A DNA stretch of 64,000 bases from Levilactobacillus namurensis. GTDB taxonomy: Bacteria; Bacillota; Bacilli; Lactobacillales; Lactobacillaceae. Made by a program: the position numbers and the translations under genes. The notes beneath the pieces were generated by a model that was given only the letters and a program-made list of their open reading frames with translations, was not told the DNA's origin and ran no database searches. The stretch is taken from the NCBI RefSeq assembly GCF_032197885.1, contig NZ_CP134159.1, positions 992,001 to 1,056,000 on the forward strand, written 5' to 3'. Position 1 is the first letter of the stretch; each line of letters opens with the position of its first letter. Shown here piece by piece: positions 22,826 to 31,206 of this stretch.

Positions 22826-23830
22826 ATGGCGAAAGACATTGGGATTGATTTGGGGACTGCGAATGTTTTAATTTACGTAGTCGGTAAGGGTATCGTATTG
22901 AACGAACCATCAGTGGTTGCGATTGATACGAAGACCGATAAAGTGTTAGCGGTGGGTTCCGAAGCATACCGGATGGTTGGTCGGACTCCCGGCAACATTC
23001 GCGCGATTCGGCCCCTTAAGGACGGCGTTATTTCCGACTTTGATATTACCGAAGCCATGCTCTCCTACTTTATCAACAAATTAAGTGTGAAGGGCTTCTT
23101 ATCCAAGCCAAACATCATGATTTGTGCGCCAACGAATATTACGGAAATCGAACGGAAGGCCATTATTCAAGCGGCCGAAAAGTCCGGTGGAGCGAAGGTT
23201 TATCTGGAAGAAGAACCTAAAGTTGCGGCCTTGGGTGCGGGGATGGACATCTTCAAGCCTAGTGGTAACATGGTGATCGACATGGGTGGGGGAACCAGTG
23301 ACATTGCCATCCTGTCCTTGGGTGACATTGTTGCGAGCCAGTCCATTCGCGTGGCCGGTGACCGGATGAACAGTGAAATCGTCAACTACCTCAAACACAA
23401 GCACAATCTTATCGTGGGGGAACGGACGGCCGAAACCATTAAGATTAAGATCGGAACGGCCTATCCAGAACCCGATAACGAGAAGAAGACCATGGCTGTT
23501 CGGGGCCGGGATTCCGTTTCGGGGATGCCGACGGAAGAGACCATTACGGCGGCGGAAGTTGAAGAAGCCATCCATGATTCCGTGGAGCAGATCGTTTCAG
23601 CGGCCATGGCGGTCTTGGAGACCACGCCACCGGAATTGGCAGCGGACATTATCGACCGGGGAATCATGTTGACCGGTGGTGGGGCGTTGTTAGATGGTAT
23701 CGATAAGCTCTTCTCCGAACGGTTGACGGTTCCCGTCATCATTTCCGAGGATCCTTTGGACAACGTGGCTAAGGGAGCCGGCGTCTTGCTGGAACACATG
23801 AACACGAAAGTCGCTAAGCAAAACAACTAG
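22826..23830 (+). CDS. mbl: MreB-like bacterial actin (Mbl/MreBH group)
   Basis: Actin homologue of 334 residues with the phosphate-1 loop [12 protein letters not shown], phosphate-2 loop VIDMGGGTSDIA and adenosine loop [11 protein letters not shown]. It forms membrane-bound filaments that steer the elongation machinery. It is the second actin of the window; the copy at 47438 in front of mreC is the classic mreB. Position after murA (as mbl in Bacillus) and sequence divergence from the other copy support the mbl name. Subgroup assignment is less sure than the family. Confidence 0.85.
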   Translation: MAKDIGIDLGTANVLIYVVGKGIVLNEPSVVAIDTKTDKVLAVGSEAYRMVGRTPGNIRAIRPLKDGVISDFDITEAMLSYFINKLSVKGFLSKPNIMICAPTNITEIERKAIIQAAEKSGGAKVYLEEEPKVAALGAGMDIFKPSGNMVIDMGGGTSDIAILSLGDIVASQSIRVAGDRMNSEIVNYLKHKHNLIVGERTAETIKIKIGTAYPEPDNEKKTMAVRGRDSVSGMPTEETITAAEVEEAIHDSVEQIVSAAMAVLETTPPELAADIIDRGIMLTGGGALLDGIDKLFSERLTVPVIISEDPLDNVAKGAGVLLEHMNTKVAKQNN

Positions 23831-23851
23831 GTGAACTAAGGGGGTGACCGT

Positions 23852-24148
23852 GTGCGGCGATTCTTAATGATGCTGGTCCGGGGATATCAGCGGTGGATCT
23901 CACCGCTCTTTCCGCCGACCTGTCGCTATTATCCGACCTGTTCAACGTATATGTTGCAGGCACTGGCGAAGCATGGGGCCTTAAAAGGTGGCCTGATGGG
24001 GTTAGCGCGTATTTTACGGTGCCACCCCTTTGTTCACGGTGGGGTCGATCCCGTTCCGGATCACTTCACCTTGCGGCGCAACGTGGTGGCTGAAAAGGCC
24101 TATCGACAAGCAATGCAACTGGATGACAAGCAATCCACAACTAAATGA
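23852..24148 (+). CDS. yidD: Membrane protein insertion efficiency factor YidD
   Basis: Small cysteine-containing protein of 98 residues with the family signature [20 protein letters not shown] and RCHPFxxGGVDPVP. It binds the inner face of the membrane and assists YidC-type insertion. GTG 23852 follows AAGGGGG. It lies 21 bases after mbl and runs to the DUF2969 gene, so the three form an operon. Confidence 0.93.
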   Translation: MRRFLMMLVRGYQRWISPLFPPTCRYYPTCSTYMLQALAKHGALKGGLMGLARILRCHPFVHGGVDPVPDHFTLRRNVVAEKAYRQAMQLDDKQSTTK

Positions 24149-24160
24149 AGGAGCGTTGGC

Positions 24161-24385
24161 ATGAGTAAACGAGAAAAATCTGTCCAAGTGACGGTGGACG
24201 AACAAAAACAATCTGACGGCACCACGGTGTCTGCTCTTAAAATCGGGGATGACACGATTGGAACGGTCAAGCCAGTAGAAGATCGGTTTGAAGCCCAATT
24301 GACGGACGGGGATGTCTACCGCGTCAAGACCATTGACGAAGGCGTCGAATTACTGTTGCGGGATTACCATCTGCACCAGGGTTAA
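24161..24385 (+). CDS. DUF2969 family protein
   Basis: Small acidic cytoplasmic protein of 74 residues, predicted beta-rich, of the DUF2969 family that is found in lactobacilli next to mbl and rodA. Function unknown; the constant position in a shape and wall cluster suggests a link to that process. ATG 24161 follows GAAGGAG. Confidence 0.78.
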   Translation: MSKREKSVQVTVDEQKQSDGTTVSALKIGDDTIGTVKPVEDRFEAQLTDGDVYRVKTIDEGVELLLRDYHLHQG

Positions 24386-24402
24386 TAATTTTTGGTAAAA
24401 TT

Positions 24403-24443
24403 GGCCGGAGCGGAACAGACCTGTTCCCTTCGGCCTTTATAAT
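24403..24443 (+). terminator. Terminator overlapping a possible rodA promoter
   Basis: GGCCG (24403-24407) pairs with CGGCC (24431-24435), and GGAACA with TGTTCC inside it, forming a long stem before TTTATAAT. The T-tail contains TATAAT (24438-24443), so the end of the mbl unit and the start of the rodA transcript may coincide. No clear -35 is seen. Confidence 0.6.
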
Positions 24444-24451
24444 AGACCTAT

Positions 24452-24479
24452 TGAGTACTCGGTAGAGTTTACCGACTCA
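24452..24479 (+). other. Leader hairpin upstream of rodA
   Basis: TGAGT-act-CGGTA pairs with TACCG-ACTCA around a short loop. It has no T-run and lies 35 bases before the rodA start; it could be an mRNA leader structure or a protein site. Confidence 0.35.
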
Positions 24480-24514
24480 GCTAAACAATTTTTAGGATTA
24501 AGGAGCAAGCGATT

Positions 24515-25720
24515 GTGGCAAAGAATGTGACCAGACAACCAGATGAGACCGACTCGCGAATTGACTGGGGAATCATCTTCTGTGTCTTAATGTTGGCCTT
24601 GATTGGCCTCGCGTCGATCTACGTTGCGGCGACGCATGATTCTAGTGCAACGAGTATTACATCCGCCGTGGTTTCCCAACTGGTATGGTACATCATTGGG
24701 ACGATTGCGATTGTGATCATTATGCAATTTGACTCGGAACAGCTGTGGAAGGTGGCCCCGTTGCTCTACGGGATTGGGCTGTTTCTCCTGTTCTCGGTCT
24801 GGGTCTTCTATAGCAAGGCCTACTATGCCAGTACGGGGGCCAAGAGTTGGTTTGCGATTGGACCGTTGACCTTCCAACCCTCCGAAGTTATGAAGCCGGC
24901 GTTTATCCTGATGCTGGCGCGAGTTGTGGCGGATCATAATAATAATTTTCCGTTTCACACGGTCAACTCGGATTTCCGGTTGATCGGGAAGATCATTTTG
25001 TGGACGTTACCGGTCGCGGTCGCTTTGAAGATGCAAAACGACTTTGGGACCATGTTGGTGTTCTTCGCGATTGCGGGGGGCGTCATCTTAGTTTCGGGGA
25101 TTACTTGGAAGATTTTGGCACCAGCGATGATTGCCTTAGGTGTCGGCGGTAGTGGGGTACTCGCCCTGGTGACGACGACCATGGGCCGAAAGATTTTGGA
25201 AAAAGTCGGTTTTCAGGCCTACCAATTCGCCCGGGTCGACACGTGGCTCCATCCGTCCGCTGATACGTCCAACCAGGGGTATCAACTCTGGCAGAGTATG
25301 AAAGCCGTCGGTTCCGGTGGCATCTTCGGAACGGGCTTTAACGTTTCTCACGTCTACGTACCGGTACGTGAATCCGATATGATTTTCTCGGTCATTGGGG
25401 AGAACTTTGGCTTCATTGGTGGCTGTGTACTGATTTTCCTTTACTTCTTATTGATTTACCAAATGATTCGGGTCACGTTCGATACCAAGAACGTCTTCTA
25501 CGCGTACATTTCAACCGGGGTCATTATGATGATTCTCTTCCACGTTTTTGAAAACATTGGGATGAGTATCGGACTTTTACCACTGACGGGGATTCCGTTG
25601 CCCTTCGTGAGTCAAGGGGGGTCGGCCCTGATTGGAAATCTGATTGGGATTGGACTAATCATGTCAATGCGGTATCATTATAAGAGTTACATGTTTAGTC
25701 GTAACGAGTCATTCAAATAA
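24515..25720 (+). CDS. rodA: Peptidoglycan glycosyltransferase RodA (SEDS family)
   Basis: Polytopic membrane protein of 401 residues with about ten helices. SEDS signatures are GAKSWFAIGPLTFQPSE, QxYQLWQSMKAVGSGGIFG, PVRESDMIFSVIGENFGFIG and PLPFVSQGGSAL. SEDS proteins polymerise glycan strands from lipid II with a class B PBP. Context (mbl, yidD) favours RodA of the elongasome over FtsW. GTG 24515 lies 10 bases after AAGGAG. Confidence 0.88.
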   Translation: MAKNVTRQPDETDSRIDWGIIFCVLMLALIGLASIYVAATHDSSATSITSAVVSQLVWYIIGTIAIVIIMQFDSEQLWKVAPLLYGIGLFLLFSVWVFYSKAYYASTGAKSWFAIGPLTFQPSEVMKPAFILMLARVVADHNNNFPFHTVNSDFRLIGKIILWTLPVAVALKMQNDFGTMLVFFAIAGGVILVSGITWKILAPAMIALGVGGSGVLALVTTTMGRKILEKVGFQAYQFARVDTWLHPSADTSNQGYQLWQSMKAVGSGGIFGTGFNVSHVYVPVRESDMIFSVIGENFGFIGGCVLIFLYFLLIYQMIRVTFDTKNVFYAYISTGVIMMILFHVFENIGMSIGLLPLTGIPLPFVSQGGSALIGNLIGIGLIMSMRYHYKSYMFSRNESFK

Positions 25721-25736
25721 AGGAGATTATGAAATC

Positions 25737-26039
25737 ATGAGTGAAATGGTTAAGTATTTCTGGACGAAGGCTACAAACGATGGTACGCGGATTGGGTTGA
25801 CCACCGAGGGCCAAGACGAATTAGGAACGGTTAAGTTCGCTAAGTTGCCAGCCGTTGGGGACCAAGTGAAGAAGGGCGAGAACCTTTTGAGCGTGGAAGC
25901 CGACAAGGCGGTCTCTGATATTCCAAGTCCTGTTACGGGTAAAGTAACGGCTGTTAACCCAGCCTTGGCTGATAGCTTTGACGCGTTAAACGGCAGTGAC
26001 ACTGACGCTGCTTGGTTTGTTGACGTTCAAGAAGACTAA
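25737..26039 (+). CDS. GcvH-like lipoyl-domain protein
   Basis: Protein of 100 residues with a GcvH fold; the lipoyl lysine would be K57 in VEADKAVSDI (ESVKAVSD in classic GcvH). It is shorter than the usual 125-130 residues, lacking part of the N-terminal strand and the C-terminal helix. No gcvP, gcvT or lipoate ligase gene is nearby. It may act as a lipoyl relay to 2-oxoacid dehydrogenases or in a lipoyl-dependent stress role. RBS AAAGGAG lies 11 bases upstream of the ATG. Confidence 0.82.
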   Translation: MSEMVKYFWTKATNDGTRIGLTTEGQDELGTVKFAKLPAVGDQVKKGENLLSVEADKAVSDIPSPVTGKVTAVNPALADSFDALNGSDTDAAWFVDVQED

Positions 26040-26046
26040 GTCATTG

Positions 26047-26086
26047 AAAAACCGGTTATTCTCTACGGAGATTAGCCGGTTTTTTA
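26047..26086 (+). terminator. Terminator after the GcvH-like gene
   Basis: AAAAACCGG pairs with CCGGTTTTTT across a 20-base loop that itself partly pairs; a T6 tail follows. Confidence 0.75.
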
Positions 26087-26107
26087 GTGGTTTCAGGGGT
26101 TGTCGGG

Positions 26108-26113
26108 TATAAT
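26108..26113 (+). promoter_or_regulatory. -10 element of the SPFH-DUF2785 unit
   Basis: Consensus TATAAT, 33 bases before the ATG; no convincing -35. Confidence 0.45.
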
Positions 26114-26145
26114 AGAGGTATCGTGATAGAAATGGAGTGGGCGAT

Positions 26146-27000
26146 ATGACGGAAAAAAACGTGTTTCACATTAACGGGTACCTAGGCTTATTGCTAGTTC
26201 TGGTGCTACTAGCGGGGGGTGGCTTACTGGTATTCCAAGGAATGGGCATGGCGATTTTAGGAACCCTCTTAATTATCGTGGGATTATTGGGTGCCAGCAG
26301 CTTGACCATCGTTGGGCCCAATCAATCGAAGGTCTTAACGTTCTTTGGACGTTACGTCGGAACGATTCGAGAAGCTGGCCTGTACTTGACGATTCCGCTG
26401 ACCAATAAGGCGACGGTTTCGCTGCGGGTTCGTAACTTTAACAGTGCCATCTTAAAGGTCAACGACTTACAAGGAAATCCGGTAGAAATCGCCGCCGTGA
26501 TCGTCTTCAAGGTGGTGGATACCAGTAAGGCCCTGTTCGCCGTCGAAGACTATGAACAGTTCGTAGAGATTCAAAGCGAATCGGCCATTCGGCACGTCGC
26601 ATCCGAATACGCTTACGATAATTTTGGTGACCACCAAGCGTTGACGCTGCGGAGCAACCCCACGGAAGTGTCCAATCATTTAACGGAAGAACTCCAGGAG
26701 CGGTTGGATGTCGCGGGAGTCGAAGTGGTCGAGACCCGGCTGACGCACTTGGCTTATGCGACTGAAATTGCCTCGGCAATGTTGCAGCGTCAGCAGTCAC
26801 AAGCAATCCTGTCGGCCCGTAAAATCATCGTGGAAGGGGCCGTCTCGATTACTGAAGGTGCCATTAGCCGGTTATCGGCGGAGACCAATTTGGAACTCAC
26901 CGATAATCAGAAATTGCAATTGATTAATAACATGATGGTCTCAATCATTAATGAACGGGGTTCCCAACCCGTAATCAATACGGGAAAAGTTGACGATTAA
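26146..27000 (+). CDS. SPFH / band 7 membrane protein
   Basis: Protein of 284 residues with two N-terminal hydrophobic segments (about 8-30 and 33-53) followed by an SPFH domain (TIVGPNQSKVLTFFGRYVGTIREAGLY start) and a helical C-terminal region (QRQQSQAILSARKIIVEGAVSI). Such proteins (stomatin, HflK, YdjI-like) oligomerise on membranes and organise or protect membrane proteins. I prefer ATG 26146, 8 bases after GGAG; the upstream GTG 26137 overlaps that site. It is followed by a DUF2785 gene in the same unit. Confidence 0.85.
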   Translation: MTEKNVFHINGYLGLLLVLVLLAGGGLLVFQGMGMAILGTLLIIVGLLGASSLTIVGPNQSKVLTFFGRYVGTIREAGLYLTIPLTNKATVSLRVRNFNSAILKVNDLQGNPVEIAAVIVFKVVDTSKALFAVEDYEQFVEIQSESAIRHVASEYAYDNFGDHQALTLRSNPTEVSNHLTEELQERLDVAGVEVVETRLTHLAYATEIASAMLQRQQSQAILSARKIIVEGAVSITEGAISRLSAETNLELTDNQKLQLINNMMVSIINERGSQPVINTGKVDD

Positions 27001-27030
27001 AGATCACGAGGTTTGGTCTGGAGGATTTTG

Positions 27031-28005
27031 ATGGACGAACAGATAAGGACGTTACAAGCAAATTTACGGGCGCTCAATGATCAGCTGCGTCACGGGGAGG
27101 TCTACCAATCGTTGGGGGATCGCCTGGGGCAACTGATGGATGGTCTACAGCGACACCGCCGTACCGCCATTGACTTTCCGGATGATCAAGATGGTATTGA
27201 GGAGCTCTTAGACCAGATTCATCAACGGTTAGCGGCTGACCAACCGGCAACGGTCTCACTGGCGGAACTAAGCCAGCTGTTGGACCATCTGCGCTCGGTC
27301 GACCCGCGGGTCCGCTATACGGGCGTTCATTTTACGCTGTATGATGCGCTGGAAGCCGATACGTTTACCTCGGAGCAACTCCAGTGGTTGACTGAGCAGC
27401 TATTAGCCGATCACCGGCTATTTGCGCACATCTTAGAACCCGCTAACCAAGCCGTTTTTGGTCGGTCAACGACCACGTCCTTTTTAGCCACGGTGCTGCA
27501 CTACGGTCAGGGCCATCCCCAACTATTCCAGATCGATTATGATCGGGTGGTGATTCAGATTGCGACGTACCTGTGTTTGGAGACCGATACGCGCGGGTTC
27601 ATCAACGGTCAGGGATGGGCCCACGCTTTCACGTCGGTGACGGCTTTAGTGACGGCTTTGAACGATAATACGGTGATTCCGCGGGCTGATAAGCTCTTCT
27701 TGATGACGACGTTTATTGAACGCTTTAAACGGTTAGCGACACCGTTGATTTATGGGGAGACCACCCGGATGAGCAATTATCTCGTGTCATTGACTAACCG
27801 GCATCCACTGTACACGGACGCGTGTGTGGCGGCCTTGAAGCAGTGGCGGCGACAGGTTGCTTTACAGCGGCGGTCGACAGAAACGGCGGCGGGTTGGAAC
27901 CGCTACTATAATCGGCAGCGTTTACTGGACGCCCTGCAGCTCCACCGGGACTTAGCTCCCCAGATTCGAACGTATTTATCCGCAGCCATTGATTTTTTGG
28001 CGTAG
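27031..28005 (+). CDS. DUF2785-like protein
   Basis: All-helical soluble protein of 324 residues. The middle part contains the pattern D(T/L)RGFINGQGWAHAF (about 190-205) and the FxRSxxxxxLxxVL segment that I associate with DUF2785. The N-terminal 90 residues look like a separate coiled-coil region. Function unknown. ATG 27031 lies 7 bases after GGAGG, and the gap from the SPFH gene is 30 bases, so the two are probably co-transcribed. Assignment is by remembered pattern and is moderate. Confidence 0.65.
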   Translation: MDEQIRTLQANLRALNDQLRHGEVYQSLGDRLGQLMDGLQRHRRTAIDFPDDQDGIEELLDQIHQRLAADQPATVSLAELSQLLDHLRSVDPRVRYTGVHFTLYDALEADTFTSEQLQWLTEQLLADHRLFAHILEPANQAVFGRSTTTSFLATVLHYGQGHPQLFQIDYDRVVIQIATYLCLETDTRGFINGQGWAHAFTSVTALVTALNDNTVIPRADKLFLMTTFIERFKRLATPLIYGETTRMSNYLVSLTNRHPLYTDACVAALKQWRRQVALQRRSTETAAGWNRYYNRQRLLDALQLHRDLAPQIRTYLSAAIDFLA

Positions 28006-28029
28006 TTTGTAGGCAGATTTTATCAGAAA

Positions 28030-28038
28030 TGGTATACT
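28030..28038 (+). promoter_or_regulatory. ddl promoter, extended -10
   Basis: TGGTATACT lies 41 bases before the ddl ATG; the -35 region is poor. Confidence 0.55.
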
Positions 28039-28078
28039 GAAGGCTAACCGAAAACTATACGATAGGATGAGTGACATC

Positions 28079-29221
28079 ATGGAAAAAAATAAGTTACACG
28101 TAGGTTTACTATTCGGTGGCAATTCCTCGGAACACGATGTTTCTAAGCGTTCCGCACACAACATTTACGATGCGATGGATAAGACCCATTACGATGTGAG
28201 TCTGTTCCTATTGACCCGCGAGGGGTTCGTATTAAGTGACGCGGCTTCCCGCCGAGTCTTCAATGGTGAAGATGAGGGGACGGTAGCGGCAGAGGAACAA
28301 GCGAAGGTAGATGCTTCTAATCCATTGGCACCCATTTGGAACCTATCCCAAGCGAAGGATATTGATGTTTTCTTCCCGATTATTCACGGTAATTTGGGTG
28401 AAGACGGTACGATCCAGGGGCTTTTCCGCTTATTGAAAAAGCCTTATGTGGGGAGTGGCGTCTTGGCATCAGCGACGGCCTTCGATAAGGATCGGACAAA
28501 GCAGGTCTTGACGGCGAACGGTATCCGGAACACCAAGTACGTGGTGGTGACGCCGGCTAACCGGGACCACTACGATTACGCCACGGTCCAAGCTAAGCTG
28601 GGGACGGACGTCTTCATTAAGCCAGCTAACCAAGGTTCCTCCATTGGGATTCATATGGCGACCAACCAACAGGAGTACATCGATGGCATGGCGGATGCCT
28701 TCCGGTACGACTACAAGGTCTTGGTTGAAGAAACGATTGCCGGCCCAGAAGAAGTGGAAATTTCCATCCTGGGGAACGAACAGCCCCAAGCTTCCAAGCT
28801 GGGAGCGATTCGGGTTCCTAAGCAGGACGTCTTCTACGACTATAACAATAAGTTCGTTGACGCCAGCGGGGTGACGTTCGAGGTGCCCGTCAAGTTGGAT
28901 GACCAGCTCACGCAAGAGATCACGGACATGGGACTCAAGACCTATGCCGCGTTAGGCTTAACGGGGATGGCGCGAATCGATTACTTAGTTTCTAAGGACG
29001 GCGTGCCATACGTGGGTGAGGTGAACACCTTGCCAGGCTTTACTAACATTAGTCTGTACCCACAACTATGGGAAGCCTCAGGTATCAGTTATGCGGACCT
29101 GATTGACCGGTTGATCGACTTGGCGATTGCCGAATTTAACCGGCAGGATCAATTAGCTTATGACTTCATTCCGTTGAGTGATAATTCCGCTGCTTCAACT
29201 TATCAACCCAAGCAAAAGTAA
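28079..29221 (+). CDS. ddl: D-alanine--D-alanine/D-lactate ligase
   Basis: ATP-grasp ligase of 380 residues. Visible motifs are the N-terminal LLFGGNSSEHDVSKRSA, the glycine-rich loop KPANQGSSIG and the omega loop FYDYNNKF. The last Phe (F259) replaces the Tyr of true D-Ala-D-Ala ligases (Y216 in E. coli DdlB) and matches the Phe of Leuconostoc and other vancomycin-resistant lactic acid bacteria, so the product is predicted to be D-Ala-D-Lac. I start at ATG 28079, 7 bases after GGATGAG; ATG 28067 lies inside that site. The gene has its own promoter and terminator. Confidence 0.93.
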   Translation: MEKNKLHVGLLFGGNSSEHDVSKRSAHNIYDAMDKTHYDVSLFLLTREGFVLSDAASRRVFNGEDEGTVAAEEQAKVDASNPLAPIWNLSQAKDIDVFFPIIHGNLGEDGTIQGLFRLLKKPYVGSGVLASATAFDKDRTKQVLTANGIRNTKYVVVTPANRDHYDYATVQAKLGTDVFIKPANQGSSIGIHMATNQQEYIDGMADAFRYDYKVLVEETIAGPEEVEISILGNEQPQASKLGAIRVPKQDVFYDYNNKFVDASGVTFEVPVKLDDQLTQEITDMGLKTYAALGLTGMARIDYLVSKDGVPYVGEVNTLPGFTNISLYPQLWEASGISYADLIDRLIDLAIAEFNRQDQLAYDFIPLSDNSAASTYQPKQK

Positions 29222-29231
29222 GTGATCAACG

Positions 29232-29263
29232 AAAGCCGGTGGGATTTTCCCAGCGGCTTTTTT
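29232..29263 (+). terminator. ddl terminator
   Basis: AAAGCCGGTGGGA pairs with CCCAGCGGCTTTTTT around a 4-base loop (one unpaired G on each side). Confidence 0.85.
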
Positions 29264-29281
29264 CATGGAGGCGAGTAGCGA

Positions 29282-30877
29282 ATGAGGATGGGATTCACAG
29301 AATTGAAACGCGCGTGGCTCTGGGGGTGGCGAACCCCTCGTGTTTTAGGAGGCTGGCTACTTCTTGTGGGCACGTTAGGTAGTTTACGGTGGTTGGGCCG
29401 TTTTCCAGGATGGCAGCCCCTCACAGTCGTTTTAAGCCTATTCACGCTAATCTGGGCTGGTCGGCAGTGGTGGTGTCTTCTACAAGCCTGGTGTCCGGAG
29501 TTGAGCATTGCGTGGCGGCCTAGTCGACACTGGATGGCTTGGACGGGGCTGATCGTTGGTGGTGGCATTCTAGCGTTGCCGTGGGGACTCTGGGGACTAA
29601 GTAGCCGTTTTTGGGTCCGGTTACCCATGGACGCCCAAGTGGTGAACTGGGTCACGTTGAACCGGCGACCGTTTCTGGTGGTCATGGCGTTGGTTTATCT
29701 GGGCATCTTAGGGTGGGGACTGCTCTGGGGACCGCGGCACTTACGGATAACGCCCCGCAATCGACGGGGGACGCCCTTACAAATGTTAGCTGCCGTGGGT
29801 GTTCAGGTCGGCCTGTTAGTAGTGTGGCTCTTGATGAGCGGGGGTATCGTCTGGGCCAATTATTGGCTGGACCAGCGGGCAACGTTGTTAACGATTCGTT
29901 GGGTGACGGCTGGCTCCTTATTGCTCATTTTGCTGGGTTTCACCGTCGCCAGTCTTTTGGGCAGCACTACCCTAGCTTGGAGTTGGGTGGGTCAGCCGCA
30001 GTTAGCCGCACCGGCTAAAGGGGATGGCCACCATTACCGGTGGACGTTAGGCTTTTGGCTGGTCTGGCTGGTCGTTAGCGGTGCCGTCGTGACGCAGACT
30101 TTAGCCAGCCCGCGGTTGGGAACCACGACCCTGATCAGTCACCGGGGCGTCGATCATCATCGTGGGGTACAGAACACGCTAGGGGCGTTACGGGCTGTAC
30201 ATGCCGAACACCCACGATACGTGGAAATGGATCTGCATGAGACCCAGGACCATCAGTGGGTGGTGCTGCATGACGAATCGTTACAAGCGCTGGCTGGACG
30301 GGACGTCCGGCCGGCCCAGCGGCCGTTGCGCGCCTTAGTGGGCTTACGCCTCCATGAACACGGTCAGACGGGCCGACTGGTCAGTTGGCAACGGTACTTG
30401 AAGGTGGCGGAGGACCTCCACCAGCCGCTATTAGTGGAACTGAAGACCACGCCGCAGGATTCACCGGGGATGGCAGTGCGGTTTGCCCGCCAGTACGGGA
30501 AGCGCCTACACCGCGATGGTTCAGCAGTACACTCGTTGGACTATCGGGTGGTTGCAACTTTGCGTCAGCGGTGCCCGCAGTTGCGGACGGGGTACATTAC
30601 GCCCTTCAACTGGGTCGATCCGCGCTCCGTTCCCGCGGATTTCTACTCGTTTCAACGATTATCGGTGAGTGATCAGTTCATTTTGGCGGCCCACCAGCAG
30701 CACGCGACGGCTTATCTATGGACGCCGGACCATCCGGTTGCCATGACCAGTCTGTGGGCGTTGGGAGCGGATGGTCAGATTACGAATGAGTTGGCTGAAT
30801 TACGCAGGGTTGTGCGGCAGCGGCCCCAACAGGCCTATTGGGCGATCTTGTGGAACTTTACCCTCAGTTACATATAG
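29282..30877 (+). CDS. Membrane-anchored glycerophosphodiester phosphodiesterase
   Basis: Protein of 531 residues. The first 275 or so hold about six to eight membrane helices (the GDPD-associated membrane domain). The C-terminal domain is a GDPD TIM barrel with HRGVDHHRGVQNT, VEMDLHETQDHQWVVLHD and LLVELKT, which supply the two catalytic histidines and the metal ligands. Such two-part proteins are thought to hydrolyse glycerophosphodiesters or lipoteichoic-acid-derived groups at the outer face. GGAGGCGAG precedes ATG 29282. It is very rich in Trp and uses more rare codons than its neighbours. Confidence 0.86.
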   Translation: MRMGFTELKRAWLWGWRTPRVLGGWLLLVGTLGSLRWLGRFPGWQPLTVVLSLFTLIWAGRQWWCLLQAWCPELSIAWRPSRHWMAWTGLIVGGGILALPWGLWGLSSRFWVRLPMDAQVVNWVTLNRRPFLVVMALVYLGILGWGLLWGPRHLRITPRNRRGTPLQMLAAVGVQVGLLVVWLLMSGGIVWANYWLDQRATLLTIRWVTAGSLLLILLGFTVASLLGSTTLAWSWVGQPQLAAPAKGDGHHYRWTLGFWLVWLVVSGAVVTQTLASPRLGTTTLISHRGVDHHRGVQNTLGALRAVHAEHPRYVEMDLHETQDHQWVVLHDESLQALAGRDVRPAQRPLRALVGLRLHEHGQTGRLVSWQRYLKVAEDLHQPLLVELKTTPQDSPGMAVRFARQYGKRLHRDGSAVHSLDYRVVATLRQRCPQLRTGYITPFNWVDPRSVPADFYSFQRLSVSDQFILAAHQQHATAYLWTPDHPVAMTSLWALGADGQITNELAELRRVVRQRPQQAYWAILWNFTLSYI

Positions 30878-30958
30878 CTTAGTGGATAAGTAGCTAAATG
30901 GGTTAAGGACGAACAATTGTAAAGGTTATGTAAAAATAGTTTCGTAACGGTGACTTTA

Positions 30959-31008
30959 CTAACAGCTCAATGAAAAAATGGTATAGACAGATTAGAGTTC
31001 CCTAATCT
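30959..31008 (+). promoter_or_regulatory. Promoter and operator-like dyad of the XRE regulator gene
   Basis: CTAACA (30959-30964), 17 bases, extended TGG and TATAGA (30982-30987). Directly after the -10, AGATTAG (30989-30995) and CTAATCT (31002-31008) form a perfect 7-base dyad spanning the likely transcription start, a classic place for autorepression. The leader is about 200 bases; the rest of 30878-31206 holds nothing else that I can support. Confidence 0.5.
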
Positions 31009-31206
31009 AGCAGTTTATTACTTGTGTTTCCCGTTAAATCACTTATTATTATATTTAAAGATAAAATAACGAACCAGCTTGGGGAGAGCTATTCGAGAAA
31101 AAGGGGGATGATGGGTGGTCACCAATCGCCAGCCTGGTTCTCAATCGTTCGGATTTTATCAATGAGTGATAGAAAAGCAGAGGCTTATCGACAAGGGAGA
31201 AATTAG

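Noticed and set aside
31024..31206. 60-codon frame just before the XRE regulator gene
   Set aside because: It has no ribosome site and covers the leader of the regulator. Considered as a signal-peptide gene, but it has no secretion signal.
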